A stretch of DNA of 64,000 nt from Artemia franciscana (lineage: Eukaryota > Arthropoda > Branchiopoda > Anostraca > Artemiidae), in the NCBI RefSeq assembly GCF_032884065.1, contig NC_088866.1, positions 51,096,068 to 51,160,067 of the forward strand, in the 5' to 3' direction. Position 1 is the stretch's first letter. Each line of letters starts with the position of its first letter. Under the pieces are notes generated by a model. The model did not search any database and was not told the origin of the DNA. It saw only the letters and a program-made list of their open reading frames with translations. Shown piece by piece: positions 11,839-23,191 of this stretch. Both the position numbers and the translations under genes were made by a program.

Positions 11839-11915
11839 GCCTTGCGATGGCGTAGTGGATACAGCCATACTTTCTGACGGAAGGTTTGGAGGTTCAATCC
11901 CACGTGTCGCAAGGC
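11839..11915 (+). repeat. tRNA-like segment inside the dispersed repeat (SINE-type head)
   Basis: GCCTTGCGA at 11839-11847 and TCGCAAGGC at 11907-11915 pair perfectly, spaced as in a tRNA acceptor stem (73 nt from C11841 to G11913). Between them, TGGCGTAGTGG (11848-11858) fits the Pol III box A and GGTTCAATCCC (11891-11901) fits box B. The T stem is poor and the anticodon stem irregular, so this is a tRNA relic or SINE promoter, not a working tRNA. The related copies at 11370, 12260 and 12700 keep box A but have lost the rest. Confidence 0.6.
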
Positions 11916-12044
11916 AAGATAGGTTTCATTGATAGAATTTGTCAACTCAATAAGTTATTACTGAATCATCTGTCTTGTGGAATTTTTCTCGTTTTTGTTT
12001 TTTAAACCGCGTTCAGTTTTAGTGCAATCTCTTTATTTTTCTCT

Positions 12045-12151
<107 letters not shown>

Positions 12152-13597
12152 TGTGTTCACGTTCATCGTAGTTAAACTATGTACACCAGCCAATAAATGC
12201 TTACAGCTTCAAGAAAATTAATCAAGTTACTGAACTCGATTAAGTTCTACGTCATGCCTTGTGATGACGTAGTGGATGACGTAATGCGATGACGTTTGTT
12301 TATTTTTTTTTATTATTATTTTTTTTTAGTTTATTTTTTCTTTTTTTAGTTTTTTCATTTTTTTTTGTTTGTTTTTTTTTAGTTTTTTTTGTGCACTTGA
12401 AATAATAAATACCAATTCTGAATCAGTTATAAACGACTATTTTCTCACTAAACTGATTTTTAGAAATATATTTTAAATTTGGATTAATAAGAACTGTTTT
12501 ACCTTTTGGGGCCCCCTTCGGGTTTCAAAATTTGATTTCCTGAAGGAACAGTTATTAAATTACGAAAGTGGATTAAAAAAGGCATCATGTTATGTATTTA
12601 CGTTCATTGTAGTTAAATTATATACACCAACCATTAAATGTTTACTGCTTCAAGTAAATTAATCAAGCTATAGAAAAACCATCAATATTTATACCCTGTG
12701 ATGGCGTACTAGATACAACCATACTTTCTGACCGAAACTTTATTGACAAATAACATTATCAAATTTAACGAAAGTTGCAACAAAATTTCGGAGTGTGTGG
12801 GGTAAAACCAGCACCCCCTGGATATGGTCTTATTATTAGCCTCTATCAAAGCTCCATATATGGCTGCTTACAACAAACTAGTCAAAAACCCAAGTAATGT
12901 CCCTTTATACATTATATTTTGAGATTTGCTTAAAAAAGACCAAAAGCAATCATAAGTTAACCTAATTTTGAAGATAAGAAAATCCAACATATTAACTCAA
13001 CTAAAAACTTAGTTAAGTCTAAAAAATTTGAAAAAATTGATAAAAATGTCCTCAATCCAGATTTAGCTATTTTTGAACTGAGCAAACCACTTGTACACTT
13101 AGGTTTACCCATAGCATCCTTATTTTACAATGTTTCAGTCATATGTTATTTGCTTAAACTTACTGTTTCAACTTTGAATAACGAAAATATGAATTCCACA
13201 TAGAGTAACAAAATAAACGAATACTCAAAAACACCAAGAAAAAAAAGCAAGAAAGTTTATCATGGTTTTTCAGCATACCTCTTTGAACTATTAAAGGTAC
13301 TTTTACACGCATTTTTTTACCTTTGTAAATGATAATCCAAGATCCCTAAGCCATCTAGCAGAGAGACATAGCGAAATATATTGGTATTTGTAATCTCTAG
13401 AAAAATAGGAAGTTGAATAACAGACTCTATTCATGAGGAAATACCCACCTGAATCCCTTTGGTATGCAACATACAAAACAACTGAAATTTATTCTTTAAA
13501 ACGATGATAGTAACTAGTAACAGAATAAATTTCTTCAACATTCACAGCCTCCAGGACTATAATTGTCCCTGTATCGGACAAGGACTTTATTATGTTC

Positions 13598-13937
13598 AGT
13601 GTTTGTGAAACAGCACAGAACACTAACCACTCTTAGCCGAGAGGATAGCACACTTAAATTGAAACCCTGAGAACAGGAGTTCGAGTTCTGGTGTTGCTGC
13701 TTATTTGGTTTGGAATAGGGGTCAATGGTTTGACTCTAAGCTTAGACAGAGTCGAACCAAATCTAAATGGGTACCTGGAGAATCGGGGGAGAAAAACACA
13801 GGAAGCGCCGGATGGTTTGTCCCCAATCACACATTGCACTCCTGACCAATGGACGTGAATCAGGAGGTCTGTACCTGTGCAACCCTGACCATTGGTTGGC
13901 CTGTAATACAGTTTGTTAAAAAAAAGTGTTTGTGAAA
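13598..13937 (+). mobile_element. tRNA-derived SINE with 13-bp target-site duplication
   Basis: The body (13611-13924, 314 bp) begins with a tRNA-like head. Box A is TAGCCGAGAGG at 13634-13644 and box B is AGTTCGAGTTC at 13678-13688, 44 bases apart as expected for Pol III. A unique body with GGGTACCTGGAGAATC follows, then a terminal A run. The exact 13-mer AGTGTTTGTGAAA flanks it at 13598-13610 and 13925-13937. A duplication of this kind and length is the mark of LINE-driven insertion, and its identity indicates a fairly recent event. It lies in intron 1 of TMEM222 in antisense orientation, and no protein is encoded. The partner LINE is unknown; no LINE in the window ends with an obviously matching 3' tail. 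Confidence 0.9.
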
Positions 13938-13972
13938 AATAAATGGACCCAATATTTGGATTATATCTTAAA

Positions 13973-14515
13973 CTAGCTGTTGGGGTGGCGCTTCGCGCCA
14001 CCCCAACACCTAGTTGGTGGGGAGCTTAGCGCCCCCCCCCAAGCCCCCCCGCGCGAGTAAGTCGTTACGCGCCATTGTAGTTGTGTCCCTGTGTCCCACC
14101 TGTGAATATAGATAGATTTATATATGTGTTTCAAACTACGTAAAAATTGCGAATATACAACATTTTTGGCTTTCCCACTACTGGGAGCTTTCCGTTTCCA
14201 ATTGCCAGCAATTGATCTGAAAATGTTTGACCAGAGTCATCGTTTTGTAATCGGACACGCATATTTGTAGTTAATTTTAATATTTTTACGTGTGCCCATA
14301 AATTAGAATTTTTCAGGCAAGCATTCATTTCGTCTGCAGGAGTTAAACTACGTAAAAATTGCGAATATACAACATTCTTGGCTTTCCCATTGTCTGTGCA
14401 TATACAAAGCCGTATGCACTAATAATGACGTCATATGCAAACGCTTTTTTTACAAACAAACAAACATGCATACACACAACTCATTTTTATATAGATAGAT
14501 AGATAGATAGATACA
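13973..14515 (-). mobile_element. Helitron copy with intact 3' terminus carrying a helicase fragment
   Basis: The 3' end at 13973-13976 is CTAG followed by T. Three bases inside lies a perfect 13-bp hairpin with a 3-base loop (13979-14007), the canonical Helitron terminus. The 5' part near 14400-14515 (minus) reads TCTATATAAAAATGAG, then GTTTGTTTGTTTGT and GACGTCATTATTAGTG, typical of a Helitron left end. Between them is a helicase stretch: ADEMNACLKNSNLW, TTNMRV, and FSDQLLAIGNGKLPV at 14328-14160. The word GCGAATATACAACATT recurs at about 14152, 14362 and 14538, showing a local duplication. I infer a short, internally rearranged copy placed at the 3' side of the larger helicase-bearing copy. 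Confidence 0.75.
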
Positions 14516-14522
14516 ATACAAA

Positions 14523-15770
14523 TTAACTGCGTAAAACTTGCGAATATACAACATTCTTCGCAGTCCAATTGTCGCTGCATATAAATAGATTGTCAGGTTT
14601 ACCGACCCTCGAACATGCAACGTACAATTGTCCATGGGAAAAACAATCAGTATTAACATCTATACCACATTTTTCTAATGATTGACCTTGAGCTTTGTTA
14701 ATGGTGATTGCAAATGCTAATCGAAATGGGAATTGCAATCTTTTAAATTGAAAAGGCAGATCCGTTGGAATCATGGGAATGCGAGGAATAAGAACAGCCT
14801 CACCCTCAAAAGGCCCTGTCAAGATTGTGGCCTCTATTAGGTTTTCCATTGTTTTTTTTTACGGCAAGTCGCGTGCCATTGCAAAGCTTTGGTGGGTTGA
14901 TATTTCTTAAAAGTATTATTGGTACGCCTATTTTTAGTTGTAGCATGTGTGGTGGAAACCCTGAAAGATCTATGGAATTTAAACATTCAGATGGATAATT
15001 AACCGCTTCATTTGGTTCCAAAACTGTGTCGACTGACTTGCAAAGGACTGCCTGGTCTCGAATCTTGGTCAAAACAATATTGTTGATTTCGTGGACGTCT
15101 ATATTTTTGGGTGCGAGAATCGCTCTTTCACTTAGCCATTTATTATTTTTATAATTTTTTAGAATATTCGGAAATACTTTTTCAATCAATTCATTTTTGG
15201 ACGTCACTAAATTACAGAAATCAGCAGGTAGTTGTATACGTCCTGAAATTGAGTCTATCGTATCATAAATGTCTTTTTGTTCCGACGTTAACTTGGAAAT
15301 GTTATTTTGTACATACGACAATAGATCACTCGTACTGTAACTTTGTTCACGATCCAATTCTACACATGTCGAAACAGCAGCGATACAGTTAGGTGAAGGC
15401 ATTCCCAAATCCTGAAGAGGTTTGTTTGCCATACGTACGCACAAATCTTCTATAATAACTAAAGTGTAGTTATAAATTTCTGATGTGAAATCAAAAGTCA
15501 TATCTGACGTCTCTAACTGTTTTCGATGGAGTATATCTTCGGACATTTTTGACTTATATTTTTCCCATAACTCTGTAGGAGCTGATGGAGAGCAAGTGCA
15601 CGAATTTGACTTGGGGTTGACGTTTTGCACGCTTCATTGATGCAGTTATCCCAGTGTTGGTCATTCTCTAATAAATTCAGAGCTTGGCATGCACTACGGT
15701 AAGTGTCATATATAGTACCGTTTACAGTTCTCAAATACTCAAAGGATGTCGGACCGGGTACATTCACCAA
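14523..15770 (-). pseudogene. Helitron helicase (Pif1 family) remnant
   Basis: Segments in order: SACQALNLLENDQHWDNC with STPSQIRALALHQLL (typical Helitron pre-helicase region); LTSEQKDIYDTI, where the Walker A loop should follow; GRIQLPADFCNLV; KWLSERAILAPKNIDVHEIN; the C-terminal Pif1 block FAITINKAQGQSLEKCGID; and HGQLYVACSRV near the end. In cells such proteins unwind DNA during rolling-circle transposition. The protein is split by frame changes near 15600 and 14850. About 200 residues, including Walker A and B, are missing between KDIYDTIDSIS and GRIQLP, so it cannot be active. Part of the missing block is present in the adjacent copy (14328-14160). Confidence 0.85.
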
Positions 15771-16002
15771 AAGCAGGCGTAGAAAGAAGCATTCATGTTG
15801 ATTGGGGTGAACGGTGTAGAGTCTTCCTATCGTGGTATCTTTGAAGATGGTAGGTTGGCCGTAAACCCACTGGTTATCTACTTCGATGGTGGTACTGTTG
15901 CCCTTGTAGGTTCTTCAGTCATTTTACAATTAGAAATTTCTCTTTCAACGGTCTTCTTACAATTAAAAATTTGTCTTTGAACGATATTCTTAAATACCTG
16001 TG

Positions 16003-16153
16003 TCCTGGCCGTCATTTATATTCCCTGTGTCCCGGTCGTCATTTGTGTCCCGGTATCCAAGTCTGTAATTTCTCTTTGAGTGTCCCGGTCGTTATTTATA
16101 TTCCCTCTGTCCCGGTCGTCATTTGTGTCCCGGTCTGTAATTTCTCTTTGAGT
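16003..16153. repeat. Minisatellite, about 70-80 bp unit, two copies
   Basis: TGTCCCGGTCGTCATTTA, ATTCCCT.TGTCCCGGTCGTC, GTCTGTAATTTCTCTTTGAG occur twice in the same order (about 16008-16080 and 16081-16153), each unit itself containing three GTCCCGGT words. It sits inside the Helitron between its N-terminal and helicase parts. Confidence 0.85.
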
Positions 16154-16772
16154 GTTTTTTCTTTTTAGTATTTTTTTAGTTTTTTACATTTTTTCTTTTT
16201 TCAGTTTTCTTTTTCTTCTTTATTTTTCAGCTTCACTATGAAATACATATCGCCGAACCTTTGTTTTTTTGACTAAAATCTGGTAGGCATTGATGACCTT
16301 ATCCAAGTCAAAATCCCAAACCCAATCATCATCGCTATCATTTTCAGTTTTGACTCTCGCTGTCCAGGTGGATCTTCATCTAACTGCGCGGTTTTGCGTT
16401 CTTTAGCCTCAAGCCTGTTTCCTTGCTGTTCTTTTGATTCCTCGGCACGCTTTCTTTTCTGACTTTCTCTATCAGCAGCAAGTTTTTTGGCATAGACTCT
16501 TTGAGCATCTTCATTGGCTTTTGCCATTGTAAGTTCATCAGTCATTTTAAACTTAAACATTAATAGATTTCTACGTGTACATATATGTCTTAAATATCTT
16601 TAATGACGTCACCGTCATAGCAAAAATGACGACAACTAACTTCATGACGTCAGTCGACACTTTGAAAATTCCTATCTATACATATTTCTTTGAGCTTTTA
16701 CGAAACTCCTAGCAGAGATACTAGTCTTTGCAGTGCCAAAAGAAACAAATAGAAACAATGTATACAACTTAC

Positions 16773-16855
16773 GTTAGGACAGGGATTGGTGTCCAGACAA
16801 TGCAGTGTGGGTATCTATTTCTATCTGGTTCTACTGATTTTATATTCATGTCCAT
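16773..16855 (-). CDS. TMEM222: TMEM222 coding exon 1 (start codon exon)
   Basis: First coding exon of a TMEM222 (DUF778) homologue. It encodes 27 residues plus two bases of codon 28, ending in CIVWTPIPVL, which matches the conserved WTPIPVLTW segment recalled for animal TMEM222. The ATG at 16855-16853 is the first in frame after an in-frame TAA about 30 bases upstream, which fixes the start; a second ATG follows two codons later. The exon ends AC followed by the donor GTAAGT. The split codon completes with T from exon 2 to give Thr28, restoring the family sequence. The N-terminus is shorter than the low-complexity extension of the human protein (208 residues against 169 here). A hairpin-ended repeat element begins 76 bases upstream of the ATG, so any promoter or non-coding exon must lie inside or beyond that repeat. 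Confidence 0.9.
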
Positions 16856-16930
16856 TGATAAGTCTGATTCCAGCCAAATTTACCTTAAAAACGTAAATAA
16901 ACATAAAACAGTAAAACACAACATTTTCAA

Positions 16931-17512
16931 ACAGTTTGTGGTAACAAACTGTAGTAAGGAGCAACCCGACTCAATAGTAACCAAAACTCTAAAAATCGGA
17001 ATTTTTATAACAGTAGTTACATCAAAAGAATCGCATTTTAATGCTGATTTTAAATATATAAGTTTCATCAAGTTTAAACTTATTCATCAAAAGTTACAAG
17101 CCTGAGAAAATTTGCTGTATTTTTGAAAATAGGGGAAACACCCCTTAAAAGTCATAGAATCTTAACGAAAATCACACCATCTAATTCAACATATCAGAGA
17201 ACCCTACAGTAGAAGTTTCAAGCTCTTATCTACAAAATGTGGAATTTAGTATTTTTTGCCACAAGACACACATTCCACTCTTCACCCTGCTCAACATCTT
17301 CACAGATGCCGCTCTTCATCCCTCAACACCCGCTCTTTACGCTAAAGTTTTTTTACTGTTTTAAAAAGCAGAGTTGAGAGAAAGAGTCAAACTTTAGCGT
17401 AAAAAATGGGGCGTTGAGGAGGGAACACCCTCTTTCATATTTGGAGTAATTTCTGTTTGTTTTAAGTTTTAATCTAGCTCCTTACTTTCAGTTAAAAAAA
17501 AATTGTTTTTTT
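16931..17512 (+). mobile_element. Hairpin-ended non-autonomous element, short copy I
   Basis: Starts with hairpin ACAGTTTG-TGGTAA-CAAACTGT (16931-16952) followed by AGTAAGGAGC. Ends with a long imperfect fold-back, GCTCTTTACGCTAAAG paired with CTTTAGCGTAAA, then CTCCTTACTTTCAGTT at 17478-17493. About 1 kb of the interior present in other copies is missing, with the junction near 17270. It encodes no protein. It lies only 76 bases upstream of the TMEM222 start codon, in opposite orientation to the gene. Confidence 0.85.
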
Positions 17513-20035
17513 ATTTAGTCTCACTTCAAGATCCTGGCAACCTTCCTATACTGAATATTAAAGAGTTATTATTAAATAGTAACGATAGTAAGACTATAGA
17601 TAGGAGGATTGAAATTTCTTAGGTTAATTTTTCAAAGTATTTGGCAAAGCACTCACTCACAATCAAAATGCATTAGCTCTAAAAAAAAATTCACATAACT
17701 AGGCTAGATAGAAAACATTACAACAGTTAGTGTCATTAATAGGCCAAAATTGAGTAAGTTCAGTTAATAGAGTATGTCAAATACATAAATTTTTGCTCAC
17801 AAAGGTAATTTATTTTTCCTATCATATAGGCATAGATACAAAAGACAAAACTTCAAAAGGAGGGGAGGGGTTGTAACCCCAAAAAGTAAAGCTATATGGC
17901 AACTATTGAAAAGAGTAAAAATTCCTTTGAGACAAACCTTTGGGGAATTGTGGGAAAAGAGAACAATAACTATAGAAATGAGTGTGCACAGATCTATCCT
18001 ATGAAGAGGGGGAAGGGGTAAAAATAAAAAAAAACAAATTTTAAGAGAATCGTCTTCTTAAGGTTACTAGGTATGGTGAGGGTTCTTTAAGTTAATCTCA
18101 GGGGTAGAATTATCTTCTCTACTGGACTTTACTGATATGATTATGAATACACCTTGTATTCATACAGATACATAAATGTTAAGAATATGCTTGTTTTACA
18201 AACCCTAACAAGAAAGAAATTAGAACCTTTATTTTGGTTTGCTACCACATAGGATACCAGAAAAGTGTTGGTTGAGTTAATTATTTCAATGTGTTTTATT
18301 TTATTTTTATTGTTGCTTCACTAAGAAAAGGGGTGTAAATACTGTTAAGATTTCTGTAATTTATCCTAATAAAAAGAAAGAAAAGAAAGCTCCAGGGACA
18401 GAAAGTTAGATTTTTTCTTAATTCATGAAGCACAGAATCACACATTAACAGCTTTGTTAAGTAAAACATCCATAACTTATCCACAAATTATTCAAATATT
18501 TGCAAATTTAATAAATAATTGAAATACCTTATTATAAGGTCTGAAAGGGCTAGATTTTCTGCATACATCAAACAAAATAGGATACACATACACACAAAAA
18601 CAGTTACACTGAAAATGGAATAAAATAGAAGTTACACATTAAATAATAAATTTAAAAATTGAGTAAAAAATAAGGAAAACAAAAGACAAAATGTTATGTC
18701 AAATATGAAATAAAATGTCATTTAGGCACCAAATAATAAGCTTGAGAAAGTAAAAAAACAAAAACAGAATAAACAAATCACTTTTGTAATATTTCAGTGG
18801 CAAAGGAAACATTTGTTCTCCTACATCTTTTTGTAGACTATTTTAAAAGGGGTAAACTAAGATTGTATAGAGGAACAAATGAATTTGTTTGGGAACTGTG
18901 TACTATGAGGGAAGCATGAGAAGGTTTTTTTTCAGAAACACAAGATTGGCTCTACAAACACAAGAGAAACAAAGATGTTCTACTACTACTAACAATTCAC
19001 TACAGCACCAAGCAGCCTGAGGCCAACACAGCATTGCATACAATTCCTCTATCCTAATCTGTTCAAAGTCTTACTCTTTACACCCTCACAAGAAGTAGCA
19101 AACTTCCTTAAACCTTTTCTTACAACATCCTACCTTCCTATTTAGGGATGACCTGCTTTTGTTTGACCCTGGATAGGTACTTTGTCAAAAGAATCTTTTT
19201 TGGGCTGCTTCTTTTCTTCACAATGATTACTAAGAGAGAATAAACAAGGAAGGTGTACCCAAGCACTAGACATACAAACAAGAAGGAAGAAGAACAAGCA
19301 ACAAAAATTTTAAATATGCAGATTTGTCAAGATTGCTTAGCCCTCCTTTTTTTTGGTCTCTCCTGATGTGTGAGGTATCTGAACAATGATATGTGACTAG
19401 ATTTTAAACAAAAAGCAAACCTGAGCCTTTTAAAAAATAAACCAGACAATGTTTTGTCCCAACTCAACTTTAACCTTGCTTGTTTACCTGGGTCACCTTT
19501 CTGCATCTTCACACAAAAATAGCCATTTTTGTGTAATCTGCCAAACATCTGTGTTTAGCTGTTGTTTTATGTAATATGGTCCACCAGATGTAAAACACTG
19601 TTGCTTGGCTTTCTAGAACTATTCCAAAGCCTACACTACTAGGCTAGTTTTTGTGCTTCAATGGCTCTGACGAACTATTTCAGTGTTAAAACTTGTACAA
19701 TTTGCCTGAGTGGAATCCATGAGTTGTTGTGTATTAGTGTGAACCAAGGATTACCTTTATGTCTTCCTCCTTATCAGGGGGGGGGGATTAATTTTGAGCT
19801 TATCCTCAGAGGATTAGTGAATTTTAGTGAATGTATCACTTGATTCCTTTTCATTATTCTATAATCACCTCCAAGAAGAATTGTATTTCTCAGTCCTTAA
19901 AGGACAGAAAAAGACCAATAGTTACAAAAGTTTAAAAATGTGTTTCTAAATGAAGCTGGCTAGTGAGAAAAAAATTTGCATTTATAGTTGATTAAGAAAT
20001 GATAATTATTATTTTCATTAGTCTTAATACCTATG
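17513..20035. other. AT-rich stretch without a supported gene
   Basis: Contains GA-rich and A-rich patches and small frames (18296-18484, 19327-19548, 19661-19843) without recognisable domains. No terminal repeats noticed. Confidence 0.5.
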
Positions 20036-20893
20036 AGTTCAAAATTCATAGGTCCTGCCAATACCCCTTCTACCTGCCAATCCCTCCAAACTGATCTCAA
20101 CCACATGTGCTCCTGGGTCAAAAGATGGTTGCTGGAATTCAACACTGAAAATGCAAGGTCACACACTTTGGACACAATAACCCCCAGCAACAACACCTAA
20201 TGACCCAAAGCCCTGGGAGTCACCACATACTGGAGCATATTCAGGAGGAGAGAGGTTTTGGAGTTATTGTAGACTCCCAGTTGAAATTCAGCTCCCACTC
20301 ACAGAAGATCTTAGCCAATGCTAGCAGAGCCCTAGGCATCATTAAACACAGCATTACCAGCAGAAGTAGACATGTAATTACCAAGCTCTACAAAGGACTG
20401 GTAAGACTGTGTTTGGAGGTGGAGACCATCCTGGCCACCCCTCAATTCAAAAAGGACAAAGTAGTGCTTGAGCAAATCCAGCAAAGGGCCACTAAGCTGA
20501 TTGCCAGTATGGAAAACAAGCCCTACAGTGAACAGCTGGGGGAACTCAACATCTCCTCTTTAGTCTACAGGCGGGAACGTGGGGATATGATCCAGGCACA
20601 AAAACTCCTCTCTACCAATCAAGAAAATGAGCTCCTGGAGATTGACCCCTCCTGCATAACATGAGGACACCCAAAACAAATCTGCAAATGTCATGCAGGG
20701 ACTGGAGCAAGATGCAGCTTCTTCTTGAACCAGATTGTGAACCTCTGGAACAACCTCAAGGAGAACACTGTTTCTGCTGAATCAACAGATGTATTTGAAC
20801 ACTGTCTGGATGCTGAGTGGAGTGACAAACCATGGAGATTTGATTGGGATGCACCAGAATCTAATCAACCATGCATGCAACTGTCACCATAAG
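20036..20893 (+). mobile_element. LINE 3' fragment (RT C-terminal part), CR1/Jockey-like group
   Basis: A truncated non-LTR retrotransposon. Frames give HMCSWVKRWLLEFNTEN (just past the YADD block in related LINEs), then GFGVIVDSQLKFSSHSQ, KLYKGLVR, QIQQRATKLIASM, YSEQLGELNISSLVYRRERGDMIQ, and in the next frame FFLNQIVNLWNNLKENTVSAES. These follow the order of the RT thumb and C-terminal region of CR1/Jockey-type ORF2. The part at 20200-20664 is a continuous 154-codon frame; the ends need other frames. The catalytic RT palm is not present, so this is a 5'-truncated dead copy. It is related to, but distinct from, the copy at 39123-40620. Confidence 0.85.
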
Positions 20894-22929
20894 GAGTAAT
20901 TCAACAGGATCAAAGTTTTTATTTCACTCCAAGCTGTGATTTAAGGTAATAGTTACCTGTTATAATGAAAATAAATTTGTAGGAATGTTTAAGAAGAGCC
21001 AGAGCCACTCAAAATTGACATCAGTTTTGCTGTGACATTATCTTGAACAAGTTTTAGGCTCTTTTTTAGCAAATTAGTATTCAAAATGATACTAAACAGA
21101 AAATAATTACCTTTCACAAATCACCCACAAATGACAATTATTTCTCACTAGACATTTTTAGAAACATGTTTTTTGAACTTTTTTGGTCATTATGGACTGT
21201 TTTACCTTTTAGGACCTCCTTAAGGGCTCAAAATATAATTTCTCACAGAAGTAATTAATGGATTATACAAGACTGCAAGAAAAACATCAATTGTTGAATT
21301 TACTTTTGTCTGAGCTAAATTATGTTAACAACTACAAATTTACTGAATAAGGAATCAAGTGGTACTAGGTGTGGTCAAATGATAGGCTACTTTTATTTTA
21401 ACAGCAAGTTTTCTTGTGGAGAGTGAATCACTAAACAGATACCAGAAATTAACCTGAAGTTGGTAATATCTAGACCAACTACTTTCAGCTATCTTGGAAA
21501 GAGGTTAGGTAAGAAAATAAAAATTTCAGTAATGAATTCAGGGCCCAAAACATACTCTAGGAAGATATTGCCAAGCTACTATGTCAACCCTCTTCTGATT
21601 TCTAAGCCTTAGAAATTTGCCTACTTAACAGCTCTATAGGCTACATATTAGACTTTGGACAAAACAACATTATAGGCTACCAAAATTTTCAGTTTTGAAA
21701 ATGTAGTTCCTGCTATTTGAGTATTATTTCAAGCTATATCAATGATTTTCTCATGCATTGAGATTGAGCAAAGTTGTGGAGATGAAAATAATTTACTTGT
21801 ACTTCTATTAAGTAGAAAATCTATTTTGCAAGGTTTCACTTTTGTAATTAAAAAATTGTCAAAGGTCAATGCCCTCTAGAGTGAGAAGGAATAGAGATAG
21901 GTATTTTAAAATACCTTCCCAAGACATATGTCTTGTAGACATAAGTCTGTAGATCCATCACTGACAGTTTAATTTTCTTATCCTAACCCCTGTCTAAGAT
22001 AAAAAAAACTTTCTAGAATTTTGCCAGCAAAAATTGATGCACACCCCTAGCCTAAATCTAGTTTAAAATAGTCTAGGATTGGTTATGTTTATTATTAGCC
22101 TATACAGCCTTGACTAGCTTAAAACATTGTCTTTGTTGCCATTAACTCTATCATAATAAGCAATAAAATGCCTTTATGTAAACTAGTGGCTTGAAAATGG
22201 CCTATACATAGCCTAGTCCTATTCATAGACATAGGTTATCATATATTTGAAGCTAGGGATGTAGCTTCAGCATTTTTATTTGGGGATGGGGGGGGGAAAG
22301 AAGGGTTTATATCCAGAGAGTCAAGGGGCATGGATTATATAATAATTTCTATTCTTGGGGAAGCAACTTCCTCTCCCCCCCCCCCAAAAAAAATGACGCG
22401 TTTGAAGGCAAGTGTACAGCCTAAGGTATAAAAACTAGACTTTACATAACAAGAGTTAAAGTTATTGTTCAGAATATAATTGACATGATAGAACCTGCTT
22501 CATTCTTTCCTGTACTTACCTTCCTCAGTGTTTAAAATCTAATCCAAAATGCAAAAATTACAATTAGTCTCCAAATCTAAAACCATGTTATTTTTTATTT
22601 AAAATTTGTGGCCTTGCAGCGGTGTTACCGCTGGTTAGCTTATTTTGGTGCAACTTTGGGTGGCAAAATAGTGTCACTTTCGCATAAAAAGTATCATTTT
22701 CCAAAAATTTGCCGCTCGCGATGCTTTAGTTGCTTTCGCTGGTACCAACAAGTTTTGAAATTTGTCCAATCCGCTTAGGATCACCTCGGTGTGGTTTTCC
22801 ACATCTAAAGTGTAAGCTAAGATAATAAATTATTTCGAAAAGGCTTTTCCAAGTTCCAAGAGTCAAATTCGCTTTATATGTCACTGAAAAGTAAATAAAA
22901 GAAAATTTCAAATTAGTACATTATGTCAA
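20894..22929. other. AT-rich stretch; diverged repeat copy at 21105-21365
   Basis: The 21105-21365 portion follows the 11-12.7 kb repeat family (CTGTTTTACCTTTTAGGACC, AAATTATGT, ACTGAATAA) with heavy divergence. A G run (22287-22297) and a C run (22373-22385) lie about 80 bases apart. The minus frame 22911-22726 is discussed among rejected items. Nothing else seen. Confidence 0.5.
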
Positions 22930-23191
22930 CTTGACACACTCAATACGTTACATTATGTCAAATAAACAGTCAACATGTTAAAATCAAAACAAATTAAATT
23001 AAAGAGGCAAAATCATCAAAGATAAAGGGCGAATAAGAAAGCCTGACGATTGCTGAGGGGGTTAAATTACAAAAAAACATTACAAATAAACAAAAATAAA
23101 AACGGCAATAGATGAGAAAGGGATTTTTTTTTGTGGCGATTCACCATCAAAAGGAAGAAAAAAGAAGAAGTTGATTTTGGTAAGGACGCAA

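Larger units (their letters stand above)
14516..16700 (-). mobile_element. Helitron RepHel remnant (Pif1-type helicase, N-terminal region, spacer minisatellite)
   Basis: On the minus strand, from 5' to 3': a lysine/arginine-rich N-terminal frame (16560-16273, RAEESKEQQGNRLEAKERKT), a minisatellite (16003-16153), and helicase segments (15770-15513, 15630-14806 and 14849-14523). No Rep nuclease with the two-histidine motif was found between 16270 and 15780. The exact 5' terminus is not resolved but must lie below the TMEM222 exon at 16773. GACGTCA words near 16600-16650 resemble the left ends of these elements. Confidence 0.75.

Noticed and set aside
13654-14001. 115-codon minus-strand frame
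   Set aside because: It runs across the SINE and the Helitron terminus and is a by-product.
16728-17105. 125-codon plus-strand frame
   Set aside because: It is antisense to TMEM222 exon 1 and then runs into the hairpin-ended element; no motif.
22726-22911. Minus-strand frame after a TTTTCAG acceptor-like site, possible host exon
   Set aside because: No recognisable family, no matching donor or partner exon, and it lies beside a LINE 3' region; support is too weak.
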